From positions 1 through 64,000 of the forward strand of contig JASHOH010000031.1 of NCBI GenBank assembly GCA_030041215.1: 64,000 nucleotides of DNA. Direction: 5' to 3'. Made by a program: the position numbers and the translations under genes. Below the pieces are notes generated by a model that saw only the letters and a program-made list of their open reading frames with translations, ran no database searches and was not told the origin of the DNA. Origin of the DNA: Candidatus Sulfotelmatobacter sp. GTDB lineage: Bacteria; Acidobacteriota; Terriglobia; Terriglobales; Acidobacteriaceae. Positions 1-9,017 of this stretch are shown piece by piece (the stretch's first letter is position 1; each line of letters starts with the position of its first letter).

Positions 1-61
1 GCAATAAGCTGGACTGAGGTTCGTTGACCCTCACCAGCACAGGGGAATAACATTCCCGCCA

Positions 62-2914
62 ATGGGCGCACCCACCCAACTGATTGGGCAGACCATCTCG
101 CACTACCGCATCCTCGAAAAACTGGGCGGGGGAGGAATGGGTGTGGTCTACAAGGCTGAGGACGTGAAGCTGCATCGCTTCGTTGCCCTGAAGTTCCTGC
201 CTGATGACGTAGCCAAGGATGCCCAAGCCCTCGCTCGCTTTCAGCGCGAGGCGCAGGCTGCTTCTGCGCTGAATCATCCCAACATCTGCATGGTCTTCGA
301 AATTGACGAGCGCGATGGTCGGCACTTCATCGTCATGGAGTATCTGGATGGATTGACACTGAAACACCGCATCGGCGGCAAGCCATTAGAGATCGAAACG
401 GTACTGTCGTTGGGGATTGAGATCGCCGACGCGCTCGATGCGGCTCACTCTGCGGGGATCGTCCATCGCGACATAAAGCCCGCCAATATCTTCGTGACCC
501 AGCGCGGCCACGCCAAAATTCTGGATTTCGGGTTGGCGAAAGTAATACCTGTGCTGAGCAATGTGGCAGCGTCAGAATCAACCGTTACGCTCGAAGAGCA
601 CCTGACTAGTCCCGGCCAAGCTGTTGGCACCATCGCTTACATGTCACCCGAGCAGGTGCGGGCCAAGGAATTGGACGCCCGAACGGACTTGTTCTCATTC
701 GGTGCCGTTCTCTACGAGATGGCGACAGGGACGTTGCCTTTCCGTGGAGAGAGTTCAGGTCTGGTTTTCAAAGCCATTCTGGACGGCACGCCAACGCCAG
801 CGGTGCGGCTGAATCCCGACCTGCCTGCCGATCTGGAACGGATCATCAACAAGTGTTTGGAGAAGGATCGCAACCTCCGTTACCAGCACGCCTCCGACAT
901 CTGCACTGATTTGCAACGGTTGAAGCGGGACACGGATTCGGAGAGGTTGGCGGCGACCGCGAGTGCCGAAGCGCAGGGTCACGCCCGAATGCGCTGGAAG
1001 GTGATTGTGCCCTTTGTACTAGCCGTTTTGGTGCTCGCACTGGGCGGTTACTTCTATCTTCACCGCCCGCCCAAGCTTACTGACAAGGACACTATTGTGC
1101 TCGCCGACTTCGACAACAAGACGGGCGATCCCGTTTTCGACGGCACGCTGCGGCAGGGGCTCTCGGCGCAACTGGAGCAGTCGCCGTTCTTGAGCCTCCT
1201 CTCCGATGAACGAATCGGGCAGACGCTCTCACTGATGGCCAAGCCCAAAGATGCCCGGCTGACTCATGAGTTAGCTCGTGAGGTTTGCCAGCGCACGGCC
1301 AGTACGGCGGCTTTGGACGGCTCGATTGCACAGGTTGGCGCCGAGTACCTTCTGACCCTTAAGGCGGTAAATTGCGCAAACGGGGAATCGCTAGCGAGCC
1401 TGCAGGCTCAGGCCGGCGACAAGAACCACGTGCTTGAGGCTTTGGGGAAGATCGCATCCGAGATGAGAACGAAGTTGGGCGAATCCATTGGCACTGTGCA
1501 GAAGTTCGACACGTCCTTGGAGCAGGCCACAACGCCATCACTTGACGCACTCCACGCCTACACACTAGGACGAAGGGCATTAAACAATGGCGACCCGCTA
1601 GGAGCTGTGCCGTTCTTTCAGCACGCCATCCTCATAGATCCGAATTTTGCCACGGCCTACGCGTCGCTTGGGGCTAGTTACTCATCCCTTTCAGAAAACA
1701 CCCAGGCGGCGGAAAAAATCAGGAAAGCCTACGAACTGCGGGACCGAGTAAGCGAGAAGGAGAAGTTCTATATCGAGTCGAAATACTATCTCAATGTCTC
1801 GGGCGACCTGGAGAAGGCACGCCAACACGATGAACTCTGGGCGCAGACATATCCGCGCGATGACAGACCGCGGAGCGACTTAAGTATTATCTACACTTAC
1901 TTGGGGCAATATGACAGAGCCCTCGAGAAGAGCCGCGAGGCCCTCACACTCGACCCCATGGGAGGGTTGAATTACGTCCACCTGGTGTTTGCTTATCTCA
2001 ATCTGAACCGGCTGGAGGAGGCTCAAGCCACTGCCGAGGAAGCACAGAAGAGAAATCTCGATTCACCGAACCTGCGCTGGACTCTGTATCCGCTTGCTTT
2101 TGCGAAGAATGATGCTGACTTGATGGCACAGCAGGTGGCCTGGTTCGAGCGTAACCCGACCACCCAAGGATGGGGACTGCCTTTCGAAGTCGAGACAGCG
2201 GCTTATTATGGACGGCTGCAAAAGGCTCGCGAGTTAACGCGCCAGGGAGTGGCCGCGGCACTGCATTATGGGTTGAAGGAAGTCACCGCAGGCGCTGAAG
2301 CCGAGGCTGCCCTGCGGGAAGCTCTTTTCGGTAATGCTCGCGAGGCCCGCGAGCAGGCGGCGGCGACACTTCGGCTCTCCAGTGGCCGCGACGTAGAGTA
2401 CGAAGCGGCGTGGGCACTTGCCCTTGCGGGGGATGCGGCACAGGCGGAAATGCTGGCGAAGGACTTGGCCACGCGTTTTGCCGAAGACACAATCGTGCAA
2501 TACCTATACCTGCCGACGATTCAGGCTCAACTCGCACTCAACCGCAAAGATTTTGCGAAGGCAATGGAGTCTCTTGAAATGGCGGCACCTTATGAATTGG
2601 GGAATCCCGGCAACTATCCTTTCATCAGTTTGCACCCTGTGTACGTATGCGGGACAACATATCTGGCCAAGGACCAGGGCGAAGGGACACAAGCCGCAGC
2701 CGAGTTTCAGAAGATCATTGACCATCGTGGTGCTGTAGCCAACCAACCCATCGGCGCACTGGCTCACCTCCAACTTGGCCGCGCATACGCAACGTCCGGC
2801 GACACCGCCAAAGCGAAAGCGGCATATCAGGATTTTCTCGAGCTCTGGAAAGACGCCGACCCCAACATCCCCATCCTGAAGGAAGCCAAAGCCGAGTACG
2901 CGAAGTTGCAATAG
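62..2914 (+). CDS. Ser/Thr protein kinase with TPR repeats
   Basis: This is a 950-residue membrane-anchored eukaryotic-type Ser/Thr kinase. The kinase domain covers about residues 14-285, with the glycine loop GGGGMG at 22-27, the ATP lysine K44, the catalytic loop HRDIKPAN at 135-142, DFG at 155-157 and the activation-segment end [10 protein letters not shown] near 189-198. One membrane helix follows at about 314-333. The remaining 600 residues are probably extracytoplasmic and contain TPR-like helical repeats from about residue 500. This kinase-TM-TPR architecture is abundant in Acidobacteria and probably serves sensing through protein partners; the substrate is unknown. All catalytic motifs are present, so the kinase should be active. 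It stands alone: the next gene is on the other strand. It may lie inside the integrated element proposed to end near 4406. Confidence 0.93.
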   Translation: MGAPTQLIGQTISHYRILEKLGGGGMGVVYKAEDVKLHRFVALKFLPDDVAKDAQALARFQREAQAASALNHPNICMVFEIDERDGRHFIVMEYLDGLTLKHRIGGKPLEIETVLSLGIEIADALDAAHSAGIVHRDIKPANIFVTQRGHAKILDFGLAKVIPVLSNVAASESTVTLEEHLTSPGQAVGTIAYMSPEQVRAKELDARTDLFSFGAVLYEMATGTLPFRGESSGLVFKAILDGTPTPAVRLNPDLPADLERIINKCLEKDRNLRYQHASDICTDLQRLKRDTDSERLAATASAEAQGHARMRWKVIVPFVLAVLVLALGGYFYLHRPPKLTDKDTIVLADFDNKTGDPVFDGTLRQGLSAQLEQSPFLSLLSDERIGQTLSLMAKPKDARLTHELAREVCQRTASTAALDGSIAQVGAEYLLTLKAVNCANGESLASLQAQAGDKNHVLEALGKIASEMRTKLGESIGTVQKFDTSLEQATTPSLDALHAYTLGRRALNNGDPLGAVPFFQHAILIDPNFATAYASLGASYSSLSENTQAAEKIRKAYELRDRVSEKEKFYIESKYYLNVSGDLEKARQHDELWAQTYPRDDRPRSDLSIIYTYLGQYDRALEKSREALTLDPMGGLNYVHLVFAYLNLNRLEEAQATAEEAQKRNLDSPNLRWTLYPLAFAKNDADLMAQQVAWFERNPTTQGWGLPFEVETAAYYGRLQKARELTRQGVAAALHYGLKEVTAGAEAEAALREALFGNAREAREQAAATLRLSSGRDVEYEAAWALALAGDAAQAEMLAKDLATRFAEDTIVQYLYLPTIQAQLALNRKDFAKAMESLEMAAPYELGNPGNYPFISLHPVYVCGTTYLAKDQGEGTQAAAEFQKIIDHRGAVANQPIGALAHLQLGRAYATSGDTAKAKAAYQDFLELWKDADPNIPILKEAKAEYAKLQ

Positions 2915-3082
2915 CCTCGTCAGGACTTCTTGTTAGGTGGATAGCACGGGGTCACTGCATGGTCGGCAGCTTGTCTTGGAGTGAACGGGCGTTCGCAGAT
3001 TAAGCATCGCCGCATGTCACCGACGACCACAAAGACTTTCCCAACGGTTTCGTTTTGACCCCGGTTCATTGATCAGCCTGCG

Positions 3083-3349
3083 TCATGTTCTCCCGACCGC
3101 CTTAGGGCCGGGAGTCTTGTCGCATTTCTTGATGCTACGGACGAGAACGCGGCGATACGCCTTGCAAGCCTCGGCAGCGTGCGCGACGTTCTCCATGCTA
3201 TCCGCGAAGGTCGCCAGCAACAGGTCGCTTGCGCTATCGTATTCGCGAAGCGCCGCCTCGTCGCTGGACGGCGAAGCCCAGTACCTTCGGCGAGCGAGCA
3301 GATAATTTTGACCTGCTTCCTCCGTGGTTATCTCGCTCTCTCGGCGCAT
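3083..3349 (-). CDS. small hypothetical protein downstream of recombinase
   Basis: This 88-residue protein is predicted to be soluble, charged and helical, with about five cysteine or histidine residues and a basic C-terminus. The frame stays open further upstream into the recombinase gene. I chose the ATG at 3349 because a Shine-Dalgarno-like TTGGAG sits 7 bases before it, and the upstream part would read the recombinase gene in another frame. It begins 40 bases after the recombinase stop on the same strand, so the two are probably cotranscribed. I recognise no family. A role in recombination or as a passenger of the element is only inferred from position. Confidence 0.5.
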   Translation of the reverse strand: MRRESEITTEEAGQNYLLARRRYWASPSSDEAALREYDSASDLLLATFADSMENVAHAAEACKAYRRVLVRSIKKCDKTPGPKAVGRT

Positions 3350-3389
3350 TTTTTTCTCCAAGGGATGGCATTCGGAAGATTTGCGCTTT

Positions 3390-4049
3390 TCATTGAGCAG
3401 CGCCCGCCGCGTTCGCTTGCTCCGGCACGCTCCCGGCGAGCGGGGGAACCAGAACGTCTGGGTTCGCACTCGCTTCCTTCATCAGCCTGCACACGAACGC
3501 ACGCGAGATTCCGTGTTTCTTCGCAACCTGCGTCAGCGACATCCCCGAACGGCGGTCATGGATCACCTGCTCCCGATTCACGTCAAGCCGAGCGCGACCG
3601 ATCCGCCTACCTTCTGCGCGGGCGCGAGCCATCCCACTCCTTACTCGTTCGATGAGCAGCGCCCTCTCCATCTCGCCCAACACCGCCACGATTCCAAGAA
3701 ATGCCCGTCCCAACGCCCCCGATGTGTCGAACGCCTCACGCAACGACACGAACTGGACGTCGCACGAATCGAGTTCGTCGATCACCTGCAGGAAGTGCCT
3801 GGTTGACCGGGCGAGGCGGTCGCACGACCAGACAAGCAGTACATCGAAGTGCCGCCTACGTGCGTCTTCGAGCATCCGGTCGAGCGCGGGGCGGCGTGCC
3901 TTCGCCCCGCCGAATCCGTGGTCTACGTACTCCCGCTCCTGCGCGACACTCAACCCGCGACGCTGCGCGTACTCGCGGAGTTCCCTTAGTTGCGTCTCCG
4001 GGTGTTGGTCTACGGTGGAAACTCGGACGTAAAATGCGGCTCGTTTCAT
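3390..4049 (-). CDS. small serine recombinase (resolvase/invertase family)
   Basis: This 219-residue protein matches the small serine recombinases in length and layout. The N-terminal catalytic domain starts with YVRVS, where R9 and S11 are the expected catalytic arginine and nucleophilic serine. The conserved DRLARSTR segment follows at about residues 76-83. A long E-helix region (EMERALLIERVRSGMARARAEG) leads to a C-terminal helix-turn-helix of the resolvase type (SLTQVAKKHGISRAFVCRLM). It should make a covalent 5'-phosphoserine link and catalyse inversion, resolution or insertion. No recombination sites with obvious inverted 12-mers were seen nearby. The family is typical of plasmids, phages and islands. 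It is unlikely to be the integrase that made the tRNA-Ser scar at 4385, because tRNA 3' ends are normally used by tyrosine integrases. Confidence 0.9.
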   Translation of the reverse strand: MKRAAFYVRVSTVDQHPETQLRELREYAQRRGLSVAQEREYVDHGFGGAKARRPALDRMLEDARRRHFDVLLVWSCDRLARSTRHFLQVIDELDSCDVQFVSLREAFDTSGALGRAFLGIVAVLGEMERALLIERVRSGMARARAEGRRIGRARLDVNREQVIHDRRSGMSLTQVAKKHGISRAFVCRLMKEASANPDVLVPPLAGSVPEQANAAGAAQ

Positions 4050-4250
4050 CTGGTCTCCTCAACGATCAGGTGTATCGCGTTCGGCTGGGCGGAAGGATTG
4101 CCTACGTTACCGTGCCGGAGGACTGACCAACCCGACCTTTGAGCGGGAAGCCATCTCTTCCCAGATGCTTAGACAACCAAAAAATCTTTTCGCGCTACGC
4201 GCTTCAGGGTAGCGGCAACGCAAGCTTGCACTAGAGAACATTGCAGAGAG

Positions 4251-4275
4251 GGGCGTCCTGAGGGACGCCCTTTTT
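4251..4275 (+). terminator. rho-independent terminator
   Basis: GGGCGTCC (4251-4258), a TGAG loop, GGACGCCC (4263-4270) and a run of five T form a perfect 8-bp GC-rich hairpin with a U-tract on the + strand. No + strand gene lies immediately upstream, so it may be left over from a lost gene or stop transcription entering from the left. Confidence 0.75.
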
Positions 4276-4384
4276 GTCGCCAATTTCGGCTACGTTTTGA
4301 ACTTGAGTTTTTCGCCATTTTTGCTAGGATTTCGGCGCTGTAACAGATCGGCTACTACCGAAGTCCTTTGGCATCAAGGCGAAA

Positions 4385-4406
4385 TCGAATCCCACTCTCT
4401 CCGCCA
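4385..4406 (+). other. tRNA-Ser 3'-end remnant (att-like scar)
   Basis: TCGAATCCCACTCTCTCCGCCA, read in two parts, matches what is expected for the 3' end of a bacterial tRNA-Ser gene: the T-loop/T-arm 3' half (TCGAATCCC), the acceptor strand (CTCTCTCCG) and the encoded CCA. No matching 5' acceptor strand (GGAGAGAG) and no D or anticodon arm lies upstream, so this is not a complete tRNA. A roughly 20-bp copy of a tRNA 3' end is the usual product of site-specific integration. Its orientation places the integrated element to the left, toward position 1, with the intact tRNA expected outside the window. Confidence 0.6.
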
Positions 4407-4470
4407 TTACCTTTGTTATCTAGTACTTACGAGTGGTGATACCTAGACTGATACCACAATCAGGAAAGGA

Positions 4471-4728
4471 TCACCATTGAACCGCGACGTCATCGACGGA
4501 CCAGGCACCCGGTCCAATCATGGCCAGAGTAGCTCCGAGGATTGCCAAAACAAGGGGCAGCCAGAAATCGCCCCCTCCTGAGAGAACGATCCACAACTCA
4601 CGGCCCGCTATTACCACGCCCGCGATTGGGGTCCACAAGCCGACTAGGAGAGTCTTGACGCGCTTGGTGACGTTGCCCTCCTCTTCGGGAGGAAACAAAT
4701 CAGACCTTTGTCTCGCGAGTTTTCTCAT
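4471..4728 (-). CDS. small membrane protein with DoxX-like C-terminus
   Basis: This 85-residue protein has two predicted membrane helices (about residues 26-48 and 57-74) and ends in GPGAWSVDDVAVQW. The ending resembles the C-terminal GPGxxSxDA motif of DoxX-family membrane proteins, which are normally about 130-150 residues. It may therefore be a shortened DoxX relative or the remaining C-terminal half of one. An ATG at 4728 was preferred to a TTG further upstream at 4773; neither has a convincing ribosome binding site. It is divergent from the sigma-54 activator at 4917. The function is unknown. Confidence 0.5.
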   Translation of the reverse strand: MRKLARQRSDLFPPEEEGNVTKRVKTLLVGLWTPIAGVVIAGRELWIVLSGGGDFWLPLVLAILGATLAMIGPGAWSVDDVAVQW

Positions 4729-4916
4729 ACCCCGATTGGGGGAGCAGCGACTCCCCCTAAGCCGTGACTCCAAAATCCAACCATTTGGGGTTTCTGCAGG
4801 CCGACAGTCCGGTCATAATCATCCTCACGATCGTCAATTACTCATCATTCGGGGAATAATGCGGTAGGGCCAAGCAACTGAAAACTTCGCAGCATCGGAG
4901 CAGAGGGGGATGACTT

Positions 4917-5981
4917 ATGAGTTCGACATATCAGGGGATCAATCAACCAGCGCCCTTTTATCCAAACGATTCGACGCTTCCTGTACCAGTCTCTTCTCTG
5001 GCTGAATCCCGGTCCGACGACGTTTCGGACAGTCTGGTCAGAGGCGTCGTCGGATCGAGTCCTGCCCTTCGCAAAGCGTTGGACCTGGCGCTCACCGTCG
5101 CTCCCACGAATTCCTCTGTGTTGATTCACGGAGAGACCGGCACAGGAAAGGAGCTGATTGCTCAGGCCATTCATCGCCACAGCCAGCGACGCTCCCGCCC
5201 CTTTATAAAGCTTAATTGCGCTGCCATTCCCGGGGGCTTGCTTGAGGCCGAACTGTTCGGCCACGAGCGCGGCTCTTTCACGGGAGCCGTCACCCGCCGG
5301 GTCGGCCGCTTCGAAGCGGCCAACCAAGGCACGCTCTTTCTGGACGAAGTTGGAGACATCCAGATTGAACTGCAGGCTAAATTGTTGCGCGTCCTCCAGG
5401 AGGGAGAGTTCGAGCGTCTAGGCAGCACGCAGACGTTGCGGGCCGATGTCAGGCTGATTGCCGCAACGCATCGCGACCTCACCGCCCTGGTTGCCAACGG
5501 TGAGTTCCGCAGCGACTTGTATTATCGGCTCAACGTATTTCCGATTTGGGTTCCTCCCCTTCGCGAACGTCCGGAAGACATCCCGGCATTAGTGATGCAC
5601 TACGTAGGCACTTTTGCCGACGGTATGAACAAGGAGATTGTCGACGTGCCAGAAGAAGCCATGGAAGTAATGTGCAAATACTCCTGGCCGGGGAACATCC
5701 GCGAGTTGCGCAACTTCATTGAACGCAGTGTGATCTTGAGCCCGGGGCGCACTCTGTGCGCGCCACTCAAGGACCTGAAGCCAACAACGATATCAGTGGC
5801 CGGCATTCCGGTTACGCTCGAAGATGCCGAACGCGCCCATATCTGTGGGACCTTAGAACAAACGAAGTGGGTCGTTGGGGGCCCCAGAGGAGCCGCGGCT
5901 CGGCTTGGAATCAAGCGATCCACACTGTACTTCCGGATGCGAAAACTGGGGATTTCCCGGATGGAGCGGCACTGTGCTTGA
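4917..5981 (+). CDS. sigma-54-dependent transcriptional activator
   Basis: This 354-residue enhancer-binding protein has Walker A GETGTGKE (72-79), the sigma-54 contact loop GSFTGA (119-124, a variant of GAFTGA), Walker B with GTLFLDEV (138-145), and arginine-rich segments of the AAA+ core. It ends in a Fis-type helix-turn-helix (about 324-346). The N-terminus is only about 40 residues long and has no receiver, GAF or PAS domain. It is therefore built like PspF and may be constitutively competent or held by a partner protein not seen here. The gene ends 667 bases before the esterase gene at 6648, which has a strong -24/-12 promoter, so the esterase is the likely target. Start: ATG behind a purine-rich GAGGGGGATGA stretch. 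Confidence 0.92.
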   Translation: MSSTYQGINQPAPFYPNDSTLPVPVSSLAESRSDDVSDSLVRGVVGSSPALRKALDLALTVAPTNSSVLIHGETGTGKELIAQAIHRHSQRRSRPFIKLNCAAIPGGLLEAELFGHERGSFTGAVTRRVGRFEAANQGTLFLDEVGDIQIELQAKLLRVLQEGEFERLGSTQTLRADVRLIAATHRDLTALVANGEFRSDLYYRLNVFPIWVPPLRERPEDIPALVMHYVGTFADGMNKEIVDVPEEAMEVMCKYSWPGNIRELRNFIERSVILSPGRTLCAPLKDLKPTTISVAGIPVTLEDAERAHICGTLEQTKWVVGGPRGAAARLGIKRSTLYFRMRKLGISRMERHCA

Positions 5982-6390
5982 GGCGCGTGTCTACTCGTTC
6001 TTGAGATTTTGTCACGTGATGAATAATCAAGGGAACATCTCGGGAGAGCCCACACCAGGACCGTTTCGAGTTGGCTACCTCGGTATCCCGGCGCCACATC
6101 GCCCCACTACGTTTGGCACACATCTCGCTCACCAACGGCTCGAAAACCCCCGAAAGACCCTCCTTGTCGAGTGACTACTAGTCAGCCTTCTCATCGCGGC
6201 CGCCTCCCCGACAGGCAGGCGTTCGAACAAGCTGAACTATAGCCCGTTTTCAAACTCCCTGCCGGCGTTGCTGTTTGTCCCCTTGTGCTCTGCTGGAGGA
6301 GACTTCCTTCGAGTTTGCCAAGATGCCGGATATGGCAGCAACAACACCCGGAGCGACGTTGAGAAGGTCGTCGCGTGGCATTCACTTCCG

Positions 6391-6423
6391 TGTCATCTGC
6401 GTGACAGGTGTCCAACATGTTGG
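6391..6423 (+). promoter_or_regulatory. candidate activator-binding inverted repeats
   Basis: Two inverted repeats lie close together: TGTCA-N6-TGACA at 6391-6406 and the perfect 12-bp palindrome CCAACATGTTGG at 6412-6423. They are about 125-160 bp upstream of the sigma-54 promoter at 6549, the usual distance for an enhancer bound by a sigma-54 activator. That they bind the product of the gene at 4917 is inferred. Confidence 0.4.
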
Positions 6424-6548
6424 CAACCAAACGGTCTGCCCTGATTGATCTGCGCGCAATGCTCGGGTATTCCGGAATATCAGGCAGTGATTGCAGCAAC
6501 GGGCTTTACTTGACTCTATCTCGCTTCGAGTCCCACTCACGATTCAAT

Positions 6549-6564
6549 TGGCATGCAGGTTGCC
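6549..6564 (+). promoter_or_regulatory. sigma-54 (-24/-12) promoter
   Basis: TGGCATG-CAGG-TTGCC matches the RpoN consensus TGGCAYR-N4-TTGCW except at the last base. The invariant GG (6550-6551) and GC (6562-6563) are exactly 10 bases apart. Transcription would start near 6575, giving a leader of about 70 bases before the ATG at 6648. A gene for a sigma-54 activator lies just upstream, which makes a chance match less likely. Confidence 0.65.
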
Positions 6565-6647
6565 CTAAGCGGAATGTGACACATCGCACGCAATCATCTG
6601 GGTGCGTGACGCCAGAGAGTTCAAGAGAAAACGATGAGGAGAAGAAA

Positions 6648-7712
6648 ATGAAAAGCCTTCGTTTGTTAACCACATTCGCCCTAGGGGCGGCAATGGTTAT
6701 CGCTCAGCTTGCGACCGCTCAAATTCAAGACACTACCGCCGCTCAAGTTCCCGACGCCGCGACTGATCCTCGAATCGACCCGCAGATTCGAGCCTTCCTT
6801 GCTGAACTGAACAAGGACAGCAGCCCGTTCTGGGAGCTGCCGCAGCCAAAACCGCAAGAAGTTTTGACCGATCTGCAAAACAGATATCCCGTAGATATGT
6901 CGGGAGTAACGACGGTCGAAAAAAACATCACGCAAGATGGTCGCACGGTGAAGCTGTACATCATGAAACCGCAGGAAGTGAAGGGCACGCCGGGAGTGCT
7001 GTTGTTCATCCACGGCGCAGTCTGGATCGCTGGCAATTTCCAGAACCATCAGCGGTTGCTGCGTGACTTGGTAGTCGGTTCAGGACAAATCGGCGTCTTT
7101 CCTGAGATCACGAACCTGCCCGAAGGAAAATTTCCCGTGCCACTGGAGCAATCCTATGTAGCCTTGAAGTGGATTGCCGCTCATGCCAGTGAGTTCGGCG
7201 CCGATGGCACCCGCATCGCAGTCGCCGGAAATTCAGTCGGTGGAAACATGAGCGCGGCGCTGTCGCTCATGACCAAAGACCGGAACGGCCCAAAGATATC
7301 GTTGCAGGTGCTGTTGATTCCGGCCACTGACGCCAGTGTCGACACGAACTCGTATCACGAGTTCGCGACCGGCCGTTTCCTCCCGCGCGCGTTCATGAAG
7401 TACGGCTGGGATCGTTACGCGCCGGACGAGCAAACGCGCAACAACCCATACGTCTCACCTCTTCGGGCAAGTGCTGAGGAACTGAAAGGCGTCGCGTCCG
7501 CGCTAGTTATCACTGCCGAAAATGATCCGCTCCGCGATGAAGGCGAAGCCTACGCTCGCAAACTCAAAGAGTCAGGCGTTGCTGTGACAGCGGTTCGCTA
7601 CAACGGAATGATTCACGACTTCGTGCTACTTAACGGGATTCACGACGTACCAGGAGTCCAGAGTGCTCTTCAGCAGGTCAGCGAGGCGATTCGCGGCGCA
7701 TTGCAGCCTTGA
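6648..7712 (+). CDS. exported alpha/beta hydrolase (esterase/lipase, HSL-like)
   Basis: This 354-residue protein has an N-terminal signal peptide (basic MKSLR, hydrophobic core, ATAQ cleavage region near residue 25), so it should be exported. It belongs to the alpha/beta-hydrolase-3 (hormone-sensitive lipase-like) family. The oxyanion-hole segment is HGAVW instead of the usual HGGG. The nucleophile elbow is GNSVGG, the acid is probably Asp in ENDPLRDEG and the base is His in MIHDF. It should cleave carboxylic esters; the substrate is unknown. The ATG at 6648 follows a GAGGAGAAG ribosome binding site. The open frame starting at 6408 would add about 80 residues ahead of the signal peptide and run through the promoter, so it was not used. 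Control by sigma-54 and the activator at 4917 is likely. Confidence 0.88.
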   Translation: MKSLRLLTTFALGAAMVIAQLATAQIQDTTAAQVPDAATDPRIDPQIRAFLAELNKDSSPFWELPQPKPQEVLTDLQNRYPVDMSGVTTVEKNITQDGRTVKLYIMKPQEVKGTPGVLLFIHGAVWIAGNFQNHQRLLRDLVVGSGQIGVFPEITNLPEGKFPVPLEQSYVALKWIAAHASEFGADGTRIAVAGNSVGGNMSAALSLMTKDRNGPKISLQVLLIPATDASVDTNSYHEFATGRFLPRAFMKYGWDRYAPDEQTRNNPYVSPLRASAEELKGVASALVITAENDPLRDEGEAYARKLKESGVAVTAVRYNGMIHDFVLLNGIHDVPGVQSALQQVSEAIRGALQP

Positions 7713-8254
7713 CTAGCGCATAACGCGGATTGAATGGGAGTCACGGCGACTGGTGTCTGAAAAGGAAGGAGGGGCCTTTAACGGGTCCCTCAAGTTTTTC
7801 TGTGCCGGACGCGTATCCGAGATGAGGCTGGACAAATCAGATTCTACCTTCTCTTCATAATCGTCGTTCAGGAAAGGAAGACGTCTCGTGAGCGATTGTG
7901 CAACAACTTCACTCGATCCGATCGAACTACGATCGCAGCAATCCATATCGACAATGTGGCTCGCCCCTCGATTGGCCGCCATGTCTATAGGCTGACAGCT
8001 GTCGCTCAACATGCTGACGCCCTGTCGGATAACCCACGATCGATTTGAAATCTAGCAGAGGTAAACGCGTGTGAATGCCAGTTTTAGCAGGAAAGTCGGC
8101 AATTGTGAACGATCCTGGGAGATTGGAATCCAGCCTGCAAGGCAGCAGTCGGCAACCGAATCTCAGGATCACAAACTCTGTGGGAGTGAAGATCCAGACG
8201 GTCTGACGGAAACGTGCACTAGGTTACGCGTCTGGGAGGGACAGGATCCTATCA
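7713..8254. other. intergenic region, no convincing gene
   Basis: These 540 bases contain only short open frames on both strands without good ribosome binding sites or recognisable protein features. No repeat or terminator was clear. Confidence 0.5.
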
Positions 8255-8530
8255 ATGAATGCAAATGAGGCAACCTTCGGAATAACGATACCGTCCTCCC
8301 TCGAAGTCCTGGCGCGGAATCTTGCATCAAAGCGCGGAGTCTTGATCTACCATCTTGTGACCTCTGCGCTTCACGAGTTCCTTCACTTTTCGCAGAGTCG
8401 GATTTATCAGATCTCGACTTCCGCAGCGCTGGTTGAGGGCATCCATTCCGGCTCCATTTCTTCTTCCACCCTTTTAGAGCGTGGTGACTTCGGCCTTGGC
8501 ACTTTTGACGGACTCGACATCGCGCGCTGA
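8255..8530 (+). pseudogene. truncated RHH-acetolactate decarboxylase
   Basis: The 91-residue product has two recognisable parts. Residues about 8-45 resemble a ribbon-helix-helix DNA-binding fold (ITIPSSLEVLARNL...HLVTSALHEFL). Residues about 51-90 match the start of alpha-acetolactate decarboxylase (YQISTSAALVEGI...GDFGLGTFDGLD). Some acetolactate decarboxylases carry such an N-terminal extension and are about 220-260 residues long. Here the frame stops just after the GLGTFDGLD motif, so the part carrying the zinc-binding histidines is gone, and I could not find it in the other frames downstream. It therefore cannot be an active decarboxylase. The RHH part could still be made and bind DNA, but I regard this as a relic. 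Confidence 0.65.
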
Positions 8531-8627
8531 CTCAAGGGCAGCTTCTAAGCAGGACACGCTAACCACCACCTAGCGGCTGAGAAAACAGCATCCCACTTTA
8601 CGCGCGGTTCTATGCCGGCTAGATCTC

Positions 8628-8971
8628 TTATCTGCTGCATTCCTTTGAGATGGTTTTGACCGAGCTGACTGTGAGCGTTACAGCAGAAGTTGACCGCCCG
8701 GCATCGGTGCTGTCGCTCAAAGTCGGCGATTTTGTTCCGGTCACCTTCACTTGCTGGCCGAGATATTGGCCCAGCTTGATTTTGTCGGCAGCGTGAAGCA
8801 CGTAACTGTTGCCTGGATCAGACTGTGTCAGTTTGTAATCGCCGCTCTGCCGACTTACGCATCCCTGTACTGTAACTTGCCCCTTCGCCTTGGTTGACGG
8901 CTGAGACTGAGCCTGGCCTGATTGCACGATCAAAGAGCTGCCACAAACAACAAAGTTGTTTTGGTCATCAT
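8628..8971 (-). pseudogene. secreted beta-rich protein with a frameshift in its signal peptide
   Basis: Reading leftward from 8971, a good ribosome binding site (GGAGG) precedes ATGATG and the start of a signal peptide (MMTKTTLLFVAAL), which ends at a TGA at 8930-8932. A different frame continues from the same point with LIVQSGQAQ, a natural end of a signal peptide. It then runs about 100 residues of a small beta-rich domain (VTVQGCVSRQSGDYKL...YVLHAADKIKLGQYLGQQVKVTGT) to the stop at 8628. A single missing base near 8930-8940 would explain this. The mature part resembles small exported proteins of unknown function common in Acidobacteria, possibly OB-fold-like. Either the gene is broken or the assembly has an indel. 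A single-frame reading from 9017 has no signal peptide. Confidence 0.6.
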
Positions 8972-9017
8972 GGAAAACCTCCGGGGAAAGGATTTCGTTA
9001 TCTGTCCGCTTAGGCAA

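Noticed and set aside
4316-4406. complete tRNA-Ser gene
   Set aside because: Only the 3' end is present; no 5' acceptor strand, D-arm or anticodon arm could be folded upstream.
6114-6129. second sigma-54-like site TGGCAC-N5-TCGCT
   Set aside because: GG and GC have the right 10-base spacing, but the -12 part is poor and it lies over 500 bases from the esterase start, whereas 6549-6564 is a better match in a better place.
6408-6647. N-terminal extension of the esterase
   Set aside because: The open frame would precede the signal peptide and run through the sigma-54 promoter; the ATG at 6648 has its own ribosome binding site.
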